Source: an uncultured Gemmatimonadales bacterium
GTDB lineage: Bacteria > Gemmatimonadota > Gemmatimonadetes > Longimicrobiales > Gaopeijiaceae
Direction of reading: 5' to 3'
Length of the DNA: 37,915 bases
NCBI GenBank assembly: GCA_937983085.1
Contig: CALJKZ010000748.1
Location: 1 to 37,915, forward strand
Positions 15,298-23,139 of this stretch are shown one piece after another (positions within the stretch are counted from its first letter, which is position 1; each line of letters starts with the position of its first letter). The notes below the pieces were generated by a model. The model saw only the letters and a list, made by a program, of their open reading frames with translations. It ran no database searches and was not told the DNA's origin. The position numbers and the translations under genes are program-made.

Positions 15298-15642
15298 CTA
15301 GGGCGCGAACATCTGCTGTAGGGTCTCGAGCGTCTTTTCGAGCGCAGAGCCAGAGACCCGTCCCAGCCGACGAACCAGCCTTCGCCGGTCGATGGTCCTG
15401 ATCTGATCCAGCACGATGTGCCCGTCCTTCTTCTGGAAACGACATGGCACCCGAAAAGGATACGGGTACGATCCGGTAGTAAGCGGCGCGACGATGAACG
15501 TCGTGAGGTGCTCATTGAGGTCGTCTGGTGAGACGACCACACACGGGCGGGTTTTCTTGATCTCGCGCCCGAGTGTCGGATCGAGCGCAATCAGGTAGAC
15601 GTCCCCTCGACTGGGGACATCACGCTCTGCTACCACTCCCAC
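15298..15642 (-). CDS. mazF: MazF/PemK-type toxin endoribonuclease
   Basis: 114-residue type II toxin. Family signs are Arg-Gly-Asp-Val-Tyr-Leu-Ile near the N-terminus, Lys-Lys-Thr-Arg-Pro-Cys-Val-Val-Val-Ser, an Ile-Val-Ala-Pro-Leu-Thr-Thr strand and Val-Leu-Asp-Gln-Ile-Arg-Thr-Ile-Asp. MazF proteins cut RNA at short sequence motifs; the motif here is unknown. The GTG at 15642 overlaps the antitoxin end by 13 bases; a GTG two codons later is equally possible. The locus is flanked by housekeeping genes pyrE and dnaN, which suggests acquisition by transfer. Confidence 0.9.
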   Translation of the reverse strand: MGVVAERDVPSRGDVYLIALDPTLGREIKKTRPCVVVSPDDLNEHLTTFIVAPLTTGSYPYPFRVPCRFQKKDGHIVLDQIRTIDRRRLVRRLGRVSGSALEKTLETLQQMFAP

Positions 15643-15872
15643 TCGGCGTCGAAGTCGGTCGGGGTGAACGTGTCGTCACCGACCTCCTCGCGTTCGCTCA
15701 GCTCCGCGGCCGCTTCGGCCCAGCCTTCACGAATCGGAACGAGGCGCTCGAGCGACAAGCCCCGATCCGTGACGCGGAGCTCGACCTCGTCGCCGAGTCC
15801 GGCCTCGTCAAGCAGCGGCTTGGGGATTCGGACTCCTTGGGAGTTTCCGATGCGGATGATCTTGGTCTTCAT
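15630..15872 (-). CDS. mazE: MazE-type antitoxin, AbrB/SpoVT domain
   Basis: 80-residue antitoxin. The N-terminal swapped-hairpin DNA-binding domain has Ile-Arg-Ile-Gly-Asn-Ser-Gln-Gly-Val-Arg-Ile-Pro-Lys, the classic MazE/AbrB pattern. The C-terminus is acidic and ends Glu-Trp-Glu-Trp, as expected for the flexible toxin-neutralising tail. It precedes and overlaps mazF. Its likely operator, two GTAATTAC palindromes, lies 20-38 bases upstream of the start. Confidence 0.93.
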   Translation of the reverse strand: MKTKIIRIGNSQGVRIPKPLLDEAGLGDEVELRVTDRGLSLERLVPIREGWAEAAAELSEREEVGDDTFTPTDFDAEWEW

Positions 15873-15891
15873 CGGCGTGGCCTGTAGACTA

Positions 15892-15910
15892 GTAATTACA
15901 AAGTAATTAC
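15892..15910. promoter_or_regulatory. tandem GTAATTAC operator of the mazEF pair
   Basis: Two perfect 8-bp palindromes GTAATTAC at 15892-15899 and 15903-15910 are spaced 11 bp centre to centre, one helical turn, in an AT-rich patch unlike the surroundings. Position just upstream of the antitoxin start suggests autoregulation by the MazE-MazF complex. Confidence 0.6.
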
Positions 15911-15963
15911 ATGTTACGCCTGGACAATAGCGTCGTGCGGGATGTCGTCCGACGACCCCCAGC

Positions 15964-17070
15964 TCAGTCCAGAAGCCGGAGCGGCATCACCAGGCAGAGG
16001 TAGTCGGCCGCGTCATCGCCTGCCGGCTCGATGGTGGCGGCCCGCTCGGGAGCCTTGAACGCCACCTTCACGTCGTCCGACGGGATATGGCGGAGCACCT
16101 CGAGGAGGTAGTTGGCGTTGAAGCCGATCTCGAGCTCCTCGCCGTCGTACGTCACCTCAAGCTCGTCGTGGCCCTCGCCCAGGTCGGGCGTCAGGACGTT
16201 GAGGTGCACCCGACCCGACTCGAACTTGAGCCGGATCCGGTGCGTCTGGTCGGACGCCACCACCGCCATCCGGCGCACAGCAGACTCCAGCGCCTTCTTG
16301 TCGATGATCGCGACCTTGTCGTTGTCCCGGGGGATGACCTGGTCGTAGTTCGGGTACGTACCCTCGATGAGCCGGGTGTAGATCTCCGTCTGGTCGGCGC
16401 GGAAACCGAGATGATTCCCGCTCCGTGCCACCTCGAGGGTGTCTCCATCCTTGAAGAGTCGCTGCACCTGGGTGAGGGCGGCGGGCGGCACGATGAAGTC
16501 CGCCGACGTCGTCCCGGTGGACGCGACCTTCACGCCCATGCGCGCGAGGCGATGGCCGTTGGTCGCAACCATCTTCATCTCGCCGTCGCGTAGCTCCCAC
16601 AGCACTCCATTGAGAATCGGACGGCTCTCCTCGGTGGAGACCGCGAAGGACGTGTGGTGGATGAGACCGTTCAGATCCTTGCCCGAGACGCTGACACCTT
16701 CGGAGAAGTCGACTTCGGCGAGGGTGGGGAATTCGTCGGCGGGCAGGCCGTTGAGCTTGAAGTGGCTGCGTCCGCACTTGAGCTCAATCTGATCGCCCCG
16801 GGTCGTTACCTCCACCGGCTGATCCGGGAGCTCCCGGGTGATCTCCTGAAGCTTCTTGCCCGGAGCGGTGAGGCTGCCGGCCTCTTTCACGTCGGCCATG
16901 ACCTTCACCCGCACGGCCACGTCCAGGTCGGTCCCGCTCATCCAGACCCCGTCGTCATCCGCTTCGAAGAGGATGTTGGAGAGCACCGGGAGCGTCGTCT
17001 TCGACGGAATGCTGGCCGATACGGCGGCGAGTCCGTTGTGAAGGTTCTGCCTGGTGATCGTGAAATTCAT
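15964..17070 (-). CDS. dnaN: DNA polymerase III subunit beta (sliding clamp)
   Basis: 368-residue clamp, the usual length, with three repeated clamp domains. The N-terminus has Met-Asn-Phe-Thr-Ile-Thr-Arg and Ala-Ser-Ile-Pro-Ser-Lys-Thr-Thr-Leu-Pro-Val-Leu-Ser-Asn. The C-terminus ends Val-Met-Pro-Leu-Arg-Leu, the standard clamp tail. The ring encircles DNA and tethers polymerase III and other proteins. It lies downstream of dnaA on the same strand, separated by the candidate origin rather than directly joined. Confidence 0.98.
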   Translation of the reverse strand: MNFTITRQNLHNGLAAVSASIPSKTTLPVLSNILFEADDDGVWMSGTDLDVAVRVKVMADVKEAGSLTAPGKKLQEITRELPDQPVEVTTRGDQIELKCGRSHFKLNGLPADEFPTLAEVDFSEGVSVSGKDLNGLIHHTSFAVSTEESRPILNGVLWELRDGEMKMVATNGHRLARMGVKVASTGTTSADFIVPPAALTQVQRLFKDGDTLEVARSGNHLGFRADQTEIYTRLIEGTYPNYDQVIPRDNDKVAIIDKKALESAVRRMAVVASDQTHRIRLKFESGRVHLNVLTPDLGEGHDELEVTYDGEELEIGFNANYLLEVLRHIPSDDVKVAFKAPERAATIEPAGDDAADYLCLVMPLRLLD

Positions 17071-17086
17071 CGGAAGCGTACTCCTG

Positions 17087-17376
17087 GCGTCCGGGATGCC
17101 GGGTCAGTTCGAATGGGGGGAGGTCAGGCGGTGGAACCGAGTCTCCACAGGCCTGAGATACTATCTCTCATCATCATCAAAAAACATAGTCGTAGTAGGG
17201 GCTGTGGATGTGTGGAAGGGTCGGTGTCCACGGACGGGCGAGCCCCGACAGAACGGACGATCCCCGAGGAATGACGGATGGGGAAGAATGTGGAGACGGT
17301 GCGGAGCTGTCGGCGGCCGGAAACGGGCGACGGGGAGAGTCGTGGGAAACGGGCCGGTTGTCGACAGCTTTCCACA
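17087..17376. other. candidate replication origin (oriC)
   Basis: Intergenic region between dnaN and dnaA. Near-consensus DnaA boxes (7 of 9 matches to TTATCCACA or its complement) lie at 17141-17149, 17203-17211, 17289-17297 and 17368-17376, with a weaker one at 17211-17219 adjoining the second. An AT-rich patch at 17159-17197 contains three CAT repeats and a six-A run. The dnaA-oriC-dnaN arrangement and the nearby rpmH, mnmG and parABS genes are those of a typical chromosomal origin. No other gene or RNA is seen in this stretch of about 300 bases. A perfect consensus DnaA box is absent here. Confidence 0.75.
17179..17211 (-). other. putative unwinding element: DnaA box, GC cluster, DnaA-trios, T tract
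   Basis: Read on the minus strand: box ACATCCACA (17211-17203), then GCCC (17202-17199), then the triplets CTA CTA CGA CTA (17198-17187), then a short step to TTTTTT (17184-17179). This is the order described for the bacterial basal unwinding system, in which DnaA loads from the box onto single-stranded trios. Orientation points from dnaA toward dnaN. Confidence 0.6.
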
Positions 17377-18843
17377 TCAAGGGTGGAAAGCGCTGTCCCG
17401 GTCTCTCAATTCGCGCATGACGACGTCGACGCGCGCTCGGAAGCCGTCGTCTTCCTCCATGCGCCCTTCCACCTTCCGGATGGAATAGAGGACAGTGGAG
17501 TGATCGCGCCCGCCGAAGAGGTTGCCGATCTCGGCGAGGGGCATGCCGAGGATCTCGCGGATGGCGTACATGGCCACGTGGCGCGCCTCGGTGACGTTGC
17601 GCGTGCGGGTCTTGGAAACCAGCGCTTCGATGCTCACGCGCCAACTGCCGGCGATGCGCTCCTTGATCCGGTCGGGTGAGGCCACCGGCTCGCGGGGCTG
17701 CTGCTCGCGTCGGTGCAGCGCCAGGACGCGACGTGCGAAGTCCGGAGAGATCTCCTGGTTCCATACCGACGACACGGCCAGGAGCTTGAGAACGGCGCCT
17801 TCGAGTTCGCGCACCGAGGACGTGCACGCATGGGCGATGCACTCGATGACGGCGTCTTCGAGCACGAGACCCTCGTCGTCCGCCTTCTTCCGGAGGATGG
17901 CCATCCTCGTCTCGAAATCCGGGGGACGCAGATCCACGACCAGGCCCCATTCGAACCGGGAGACGAGGCGCTTCTCGAGGCCGTCCATGTCCTGAGGCGG
18001 CCGGTCGCTGGTGACGACGATCTGCCGCTGGGCATCGTAGAGAGCATTGAACGTGTGGAAGAACTCCTCCTGCGTGCTTTCCTTGCCCTGGAGGAAATGC
18101 ACGTCGTCCACCATGAGGAGGTCCATCTCGCGGTAGCGGCGCCGGAAGGCAGCCGTGTCCCCGCGTCGGATGGCGCTCACCAGTTCGTTGGTGAACTGCT
18201 CCGAGGAGAGGTAGGCCACCCGACGGTGTTCGTCGTCGGCCATGAGGGCATGGCCGATGGAGTGCATGAGGTGGGTCTTGCCCAAGCCCACCCCCCCGTA
18301 GAGGAAGAGGGGGTTGTACATGCGCCCTGGCTTGTCGGCTACCGCCCGCGCGGCGGCGACGGCCAGCTGGTTGTTTCCGCCCACGACGAACCGCTCGAAG
18401 GTGTAGCGTCCGAAGAGGCCCGGAGCCGGCTCGTCGGGCGACGCGGGATGAGCGTGCCCGCCTCCCAGGGATGGCGAGGCGGTCGAGTCCGCGCTTCCGC
18501 GGGGCGCGCCGACGTGAGTCGGACCGCCCGTCGCCTCGAGGGGGGCGGAGGACGACGACCCGAGATCGAAGGAGGGAAGGGGGGCGGCCCCTTCCGTGGA
18601 GCAGCACACGCGGATCTTCAGCGGCCGGCCGAGCACCTCCGCGGCGGTGCGCTCCATGAGAGGGCCGTACTTGTCTTCGAGCCACTCGACGTGGAACGGG
18701 TTCCGGACCTCAAGGACCAGTTCGTCATCGGTGAGGGCGGTGGCCCGGGCGCTCTCCACCCACGTGGTGAACGCGTGGGGGGGAAGGTGGGGCCGAACGC
18801 CTTCCTGAATACGTTCCCACAGCTCGCCCCCGCTCAGCTCCAT
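17377..18843 (-). CDS. dnaA: chromosomal replication initiator protein DnaA
   Basis: 488-residue initiator. Domain I is at 1-80. A low-complexity Ser/Gly/Pro linker follows (about 85-142). The AAA+ domain has Walker A GGVGLGKTH (183-191) and Walker B LLMVDDVHF (242-250). The C-terminal DNA-binding domain has the signature Gly-Gly-Arg-Asp-His-Ser-Thr-Val (444-451). ATP-DnaA binds DnaA boxes and opens the origin. It is divergent from rpmH, with a promoter candidate in between, and transcribes toward oriC and dnaN. Confidence 0.98.
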   Translation of the reverse strand: MELSGGELWERIQEGVRPHLPPHAFTTWVESARATALTDDELVLEVRNPFHVEWLEDKYGPLMERTAAEVLGRPLKIRVCCSTEGAAPLPSFDLGSSSSAPLEATGGPTHVGAPRGSADSTASPSLGGGHAHPASPDEPAPGLFGRYTFERFVVGGNNQLAVAAARAVADKPGRMYNPLFLYGGVGLGKTHLMHSIGHALMADDEHRRVAYLSSEQFTNELVSAIRRGDTAAFRRRYREMDLLMVDDVHFLQGKESTQEEFFHTFNALYDAQRQIVVTSDRPPQDMDGLEKRLVSRFEWGLVVDLRPPDFETRMAILRKKADDEGLVLEDAVIECIAHACTSSVRELEGAVLKLLAVSSVWNQEISPDFARRVLALHRREQQPREPVASPDRIKERIAGSWRVSIEALVSKTRTRNVTEARHVAMYAIREILGMPLAEIGNLFGGRDHSTVLYSIRKVEGRMEEDDGFRARVDVVMRELRDRDSAFHP

Positions 18844-18974
18844 CGGCCCTCCGCTTCAGCTCTGCCGGGTGCGCTCGAGGCGCGCCGCGGGAGGGATGCT
18901 GAAGGGTTTTTGAGGGGGCATCGACGGGCGCGGTCAGGAGGGTGGCGGGGGCCTCTGCGGGCTGCGGGGCGTCG

Positions 18975-19003
18975 AAGCTACCCAGGGTTTTTGGAAAAGT
19001 CAA
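18975..19003 (-). promoter_or_regulatory. putative dnaA promoter
   Basis: On the minus strand TTGACT (19003-18998) and TAGCTT (18980-18975) are 17 bases apart. The -35 box lies in an inverted repeat GGTTTT (18986-18991)/AAAACC (19002-19007). The leader to the dnaA ATG would be about 125 bases. Confidence 0.4.
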
Positions 19004-19061
19004 AACCACCCTCCCAAGGCCCGAACGGCCCCCGAAGACGGGCCTTCCCGTGGGTTGGACG

Positions 19062-19091
19062 TTGACCGTTTCCGGGCCCTTCGGCTATCTT
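19062..19091 (+). promoter_or_regulatory. putative rpmH operon promoter
   Basis: TTGACC (19062-19067) and TATCTT (19086-19091) are separated by 18 bases, about 48 bases before the rpmH ATG. An 8-bp hairpin (19016-19023 with 19039-19046) lies just upstream between this and the divergent dnaA promoter. Confidence 0.5.
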
Positions 19092-19138
19092 TTCAAGCTC
19101 CCTTCGAAACGTTGTACACATGACTTGGGCTGGCAGTA

Positions 19139-19288
19139 ATGAAGCCGACATACAAGCCGCGCAATCGCAAGAGGAAGAACAAGCACGGGTTCCGCGCGCG
19201 CATGAAGACCAAGGGTGGGCGTAAGACGCTCAACCGTCGTCGCAAGCGCGGACGGGCGCGGCTCGTCGTGAAGATCGGCGGGAAGTAG
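19139..19288 (+). CDS. rpmH: 50S ribosomal protein L34
   Basis: 49-residue, highly basic ribosomal protein. It has the L34 pattern Met-Lys-Pro-Thr-Tyr-Lys-Pro-Arg-Asn-Arg-Lys-Arg, then Lys-His-Gly-Phe-Arg-Ala-Arg-Met, then Gly-Arg-Lys-Thr-Leu-Asn-Arg-Arg-Arg. It binds 23S rRNA in the large subunit. It is the first gene of the rpmH-rnpA-yidD-yidC run divergent from dnaA, the standard arrangement near origins. It ends TAG eight bases before the proposed rnpA start. Confidence 0.97.
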   Translation: MKPTYKPRNRKRKNKHGFRARMKTKGGRKTLNRRRKRGRARLVVKIGGK

Positions 19289-19296
19289 ACGGCCCG

Positions 19297-19668
19297 ATCG
19301 AGGGTCGAGGCGAGCGCCTCCCCAGGGATGCGCGAATCCGGCTCGGCTCGGAAATCCGTGAGCTGCTCGAGCGGGGGAAGCGGAAGAAGACGCCCAACGT
19401 CGAGGTCTTCTTCGCTGCTTCTCCCGCTTCGCGTTCCCGCCTCGGACTCATCGTTCCGAAGCACGGTCGGACCATCGTGGAGCGGAATCGATTGAAGCGC
19501 CGTCTGCGGGAGATCGGTCGGCGGGGTGTGCTCCCGGCCCTCGACGCGGCGGGGATCCATGCCGACGTGCTCGTGCGGGCGCGTCGGGAGGGGTATCGAG
19601 CGGCGTTCGGGGAGTTGGACGAAGAGGTGAGGTCGGCCGTGGAGGAGTTGTGTTCTCGAGAATCCTGA
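19297..19668 (+). CDS. rnpA: ribonuclease P protein component, non-canonical start
   Basis: Protein subunit of RNase P, which assists the catalytic RNA in removing tRNA 5' leaders. The family core is clear: Glu-Arg-Leu-Pro-Arg-Asp-Ala-Arg-Ile at the N-terminus, Val-Phe-Phe-Ala-Ala-Ser-Pro, and the RNA-binding Arg-Asn-Arg-Leu-Lys-Arg-Arg-Leu-Arg-Glu. The frame is open from 19225, after a TAA inside rpmH. It contains no ATG, GTG or TTG before GTG 19477, which would remove the conserved N-terminal half. I place the start at ATC 19297 (123 residues, normal length), eight bases after the rpmH stop; CTG 19363 is a poorer choice. A sequence error is possible. The 3' end overlaps yidD by 19 bases. 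Confidence 0.85.
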   Translation: MEGRGERLPRDARIRLGSEIRELLERGKRKKTPNVEVFFAASPASRSRLGLIVPKHGRTIVERNRLKRRLREIGRRGVLPALDAAGIHADVLVRARREGYRAAFGELDEEVRSAVEELCSRES

Positions 19669-19970
19669 TCGCCATCGTGCGCTTCTACCAGTTGGCGATC
19701 TCGCCCTGGTTCCCTGGGTCGTGCCGATACCACCCTACGTGCTCGGCCTACGCCATCGATGCGATCCGGCTGCACGGGCCCGTGCGAGGGGTCGTCATGG
19801 CCGCCGGCCGCCTGGCTCGGTGCCACCCGTGGGGACGGCACGGCTACGACCCGGTGCCCGAGGGGCGCTCGTCCCGGCATGTGCCGGCGCCGCCGACTTC
19901 TTTTGACGACGAAGCCTCTGCCGAACGTACGCAGGGTACGACGCGAATAGATCGAGTGATGGCCGGATGA
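19650..19970 (+). CDS. yidD: membrane protein insertion efficiency factor YidD
   Basis: 106-residue protein of the YidD family, an accessory to YidC-dependent membrane insertion. The core is unmistakable: Tyr-Gln-Leu-Ala-Ile-Ser-Pro-Trp-Phe-Pro-Gly-Ser-Cys-Arg-Tyr-His-Pro-Thr-Cys-Ser, then Arg-Cys-His-Pro-Trp-Gly-Arg-His-Gly-Tyr-Asp-Pro-Val-Pro. An N-terminal amphipathic helix precedes it. It starts at GTG inside the end of rnpA, with GGAGGAG (19641-19647) upstream, unusually close to the start. It overlaps yidC by ATGA. Confidence 0.93.
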   Translation: MFSRILIAIVRFYQLAISPWFPGSCRYHPTCSAYAIDAIRLHGPVRGVVMAAGRLARCHPWGRHGYDPVPEGRSSRHVPAPPTSFDDEASAERTQGTTRIDRVMAG

Positions 19971-21712
19971 AGACCGAAGCCCGTTTCCTGCTAGCCGTGA
20001 TCCTCATGCTCGCCGTTCTGGTGGGCACCAACCGGCTCTTCCCTCCCGTGGTTCCGGAGGACGTCGGAGCCGTGGCGGACAGCACCGCAGAAGCGGGGCC
20101 GGATGCTCCGTCGTCCGTCTTCCCGGGAGATACCGGGCAGCCCGCCGACGCTGGGGCGGTTCCCGACCTTCCGGCGGGTGACCCCGCATTGCCGGGAGCC
20201 GCCCGGCCCGAGCCCGAGGTCACGCCATCGGCTCCCCGCGAGGTCGAGGTCTCGGTAACGGGGCCACTGTACGAGTATCGCTTCAGCTCCCTGGGTGCGC
20301 GGGTGGTGTCCGGCGAGCTGAGCCAGTTCGAGTCGCTGCGAAAGCCGGGCGCCGTGGGTGTGGTACCCGACGGGACCTCGGGATACTTCGGGCATCGTCT
20401 GGTGGTGGGCAGCGATACGCTCGACCTCTCCAGCGTGCCCTTCAGCGTGGAGCCCGCGGGTGGGCTCCGGTTGGTGGAGGGTGGTGAGCCCGAGACCATC
20501 CGGTTCACCTACGAGCACCCTTCGGGCCAGTTCGACTTCCGGGTGGAGTACACCTTCGACCCGGACGACTACACCGTCGTCGTGCGCGGTGGGATGCGAG
20601 GCGTCGACCGAGCGTTGATGGTCACCGACCTCGGAGCCGGCCTCCCCTTCGCCGAGTCGGACTCGGCGATCGAGGCCCGCTCCATGGCGTACGTCTACAA
20701 CCATCTCCAGGACGGCATCCGGTCGACGACCCTCGAGGATGCTGAGCCCCCCACCATCGTGGAGGGTCCGCTGGTGTGGACGGCGTTCCGGAGCAAGTTC
20801 TTCGTCCTGGCCATGCTCGCCGGCGAGAGTGACGAGCTCGCGTCCGACGTCACCTACCTCGGCGGCCTCATCGTTCGCGAGGCGGAGGTGGAGGAGCGCG
20901 TCCGTGTCGGGGCGGCCCAGACCGTCACCGAGAATGGCGGCTTCGCGTACCGGATGTTCATCGGGCCCCAGGAGTACGCCCTGCTCTCCTCGCTGGGTCA
21001 GGACATGGAGGAGGTCAATCCGTACGGGTGGCGGTTCTTCCGCCCGATCATCCGACCCTTCGTGTCGGTGATCATGACCATCCTGGTCTTCCTCCATACC
21101 CAGCTGAGCCTGGGGTACGGCTGGGTGCTCATCGTCTTCGGCGTGCTCATGCGGGTGGTCTTCTTCCCGCTGTACCACAAGTCGATGAAGGCGCAGCTTC
21201 GCAACATGGCGGCGCAGCCGCTGGTGAAGGAGATCCAGGACCGGTACAAGGATCAGCCGGAGAAGCTGCAGAAGGAGCTCATGAAGCTGTACAAGGAGCA
21301 CGGCTTCAACCCGTTGGCGGGTTGTCTGCCGATGCTGCTGCCATGGCCGGTGCTCATCGCGCTCTTCTTCGTCTTCCAGAACACCATCGAGCTGCGCGGC
21401 GTGGAGTTCTACTGGCTTCCTGACCTGTCGGCGAAGGACCCCTTCTACATCCTCCCGATCCTGTTGGCCCTCTCCATGTTCCTGATGCAGTGGGTGAGCC
21501 TGCGCTCCCTCGATCAGGACAACCCGCAGATGAAGATGATGATGTACATCATGCCCCCCATGATGCTCTTCATCTTCATGAACCTGCCCAGTGGCCTGAA
21601 CCTCTACTACGCCACGGCCAACATCGCCACGCTGCCGCAGCAGGTGTGGATTGCCCGGGAGCGCGCCAAGATGAAGGATCAACCCCCGCTGAAGATGAGT
21701 TCGCGGGACTGA
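19967..21712 (+). CDS. yidC: membrane protein insertase YidC
   Basis: 581-residue insertase of the long Gram-negative type. A first membrane helix (residues 7-24) is followed by a Pro/Asp/Ala-rich stretch and a large periplasmic beta domain to about residue 345. The conserved C-terminal core with five helices follows, including Gly-Tyr-Gly-Trp, Pro-Leu-Tyr-His-Lys-Ser-Met-Lys and the Gly-Cys-Leu-Pro-Met-Leu-Leu region. It inserts and folds inner-membrane proteins with or without SecYEG. The ATGA overlap with yidD suggests coupled translation. The long periplasmic domain supports a diderm host. Confidence 0.97.
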   Translation: MKTEARFLLAVILMLAVLVGTNRLFPPVVPEDVGAVADSTAEAGPDAPSSVFPGDTGQPADAGAVPDLPAGDPALPGAARPEPEVTPSAPREVEVSVTGPLYEYRFSSLGARVVSGELSQFESLRKPGAVGVVPDGTSGYFGHRLVVGSDTLDLSSVPFSVEPAGGLRLVEGGEPETIRFTYEHPSGQFDFRVEYTFDPDDYTVVVRGGMRGVDRALMVTDLGAGLPFAESDSAIEARSMAYVYNHLQDGIRSTTLEDAEPPTIVEGPLVWTAFRSKFFVLAMLAGESDELASDVTYLGGLIVREAEVEERVRVGAAQTVTENGGFAYRMFIGPQEYALLSSLGQDMEEVNPYGWRFFRPIIRPFVSVIMTILVFLHTQLSLGYGWVLIVFGVLMRVVFFPLYHKSMKAQLRNMAAQPLVKEIQDRYKDQPEKLQKELMKLYKEHGFNPLAGCLPMLLPWPVLIALFFVFQNTIELRGVEFYWLPDLSAKDPFYILPILLALSMFLMQWVSLRSLDQDNPQMKMMMYIMPPMMLFIFMNLPSGLNLYYATANIATLPQQVWIARERAKMKDQPPLKMSSRD

Positions 21713-21744
21713 CTTCCTAGAGGGTCTCGCGGACGAGGATCGGG

Positions 21745-23139
21745 ATGGACGTCGACACCATCGTCGCCCAGGCGACGCCTCCCGGCGTCGGAGGTCTGGC
21801 GGTCGTGCGCCTGTCCGGTCCGGACGCCACCCGCATCCTCGGAGAACTCGCGCCTGAGAAGCCGACGGCCCCGGAGCCCCGCCGCGTCCATCTTCGATCC
21901 ATCGTGGATCCGGCGGACGGGAGCCTCATCGACACGGCTCTGGTGACCTACTTCCAGGCGCCCGCGAGCTACACCGGCGAAGACGTGGTGGAGATCTCCT
22001 GCCACGGCGGCTTCATCACACCACGGCTCATCGTCGAGGCGTGCGTGTCCTGCGGAGCCCGACGAGCGGAGGCGGGCGAGTTCACCCGGAGGGCCCACCT
22101 TCGAGGCAAGCTCGATCTGGTCCAGGCCGAGGCCGTGGCCGATCTCATCGAGGCGAGGAGCGCAGCCCTCCGGGACGCGGCCATCCACCAGCTGGAGCGA
22201 GGGCTGTCCGGGCGGGTGTCGGCACTGAGACAACGGCTTCTCCGCGTGGAGGCTCTCCTGGCTCATCACGTCGACTTCCCCGAGGAGGACGACGCGCCGG
22301 TTCCCATGAACGACGTCGTGGCCGAGGCCGATGCCTTGAAGGCGGAGATGGCGACTATGCTGCGGACAGCGCCGGAGGGGGAGCTCCTTCGGGAGGGCGC
22401 CCTCACCGTGTTCGCCGGACGCCCGAATGTGGGGAAGTCGTCGCTCTTCAACGCTCTGGTCGGGGAAGAGCGGGCCATCGTCACCGAGGAGGCCGGAACG
22501 ACGCGGGACGCGCTCGGGACCGCCGTCCAGATTAGTGGCTTTCCCTTCCGGCTCGTCGATACCGCGGGCATGCGGACGCCAGCCGGTCGGGTGGAAGCGC
22601 TGGGCATCGAGTTCGCCCGTCGGTACCTGGAGAGGGCGGATGTCGTCCTCTACTGCGTGGAGTCGGGCGTGGATCTGGACGATGAGGAGTCGGCGTTTCT
22701 GCGGGGGCTCGAGGCTCCGGTCGTGCGGGTCGAGACGAAGGCGGACGAGGGGGGAGGCTCGGCGCGGGCCGAGGGTGTGGAGGCGACGAGGAAGAACGGT
22801 GCCGGGGACGCGGCGTTCGCTGGTCGCGGGCGGCTGGCGGTCCTGACCGGCGAGGGTCTGGGCGAGCTCCGAGAGCTCCTTCCCTCCCTGGTGTATGCCT
22901 CGGTGGTGCAGGCGGACGCCCAGGCGCCGGTGCTCACGCGGCGCCGCCATGCCCAGGCGCTGGAGCGCGCGGTGTCGGAGGTGGATCAGTTCACGAAGGG
23001 CATCGACGATGGACTCCCGGCGGAGGTGGCGGCGACCCATCTTCGGGCGGCCGAGTCGGCGCTCGAAGAGCTCCTCGGCGTGGTGACCACGGAGGACGTC
23101 CTCGACGTGGTGTTTCGCGAGTTTTGCATAGGGAAGTGA
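21745..23139 (+). CDS. mnmE: tRNA uridine-5-carboxymethylaminomethyl modification GTPase MnmE
   Basis: 464-residue GTPase that works with MnmG to modify the wobble uridine of certain tRNAs. The N-terminal tetrahydrofolate-binding domain begins Asp-Thr-Ile-Val-Ala-Gln-Ala-Thr. The inserted G domain has G1 GRPNVGKS (225-232), G2 in Ala-Gly-Thr-Thr-Arg-Asp, G3 Asp-Thr-Ala-Gly and G4 as Thr-Lys-Ala-Asp instead of Asn-Lys-x-Asp. The C-terminal Cys-Ile-Gly-Lys is the conserved end with the catalytic Cys. It is followed by acylphosphatase and mnmG with overlapping stops and starts. Confidence 0.97.
   Translation: MDVDTIVAQATPPGVGGLAVVRLSGPDATRILGELAPEKPTAPEPRRVHLRSIVDPADGSLIDTALVTYFQAPASYTGEDVVEISCHGGFITPRLIVEACVSCGARRAEAGEFTRRAHLRGKLDLVQAEAVADLIEARSAALRDAAIHQLERGLSGRVSALRQRLLRVEALLAHHVDFPEEDDAPVPMNDVVAEADALKAEMATMLRTAPEGELLREGALTVFAGRPNVGKSSLFNALVGEERAIVTEEAGTTRDALGTAVQISGFPFRLVDTAGMRTPAGRVEALGIEFARRYLERADVVLYCVESGVDLDDEESAFLRGLEAPVVRVETKADEGGGSARAEGVEATRKNGAGDAAFAGRGRLAVLTGEGLGELRELLPSLVYASVVQADAQAPVLTRRRHAQALERAVSEVDQFTKGIDDGLPAEVAATHLRAAESALEELLGVVTTEDVLDVVFREFCIGK

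Noticed and set aside
18844..19138. Alternative oriC in the dnaA-rpmH gap
   Set aside because: No convincing DnaA boxes there; the gap is better explained by divergent promoters, while boxes and trios are on the dnaN side.
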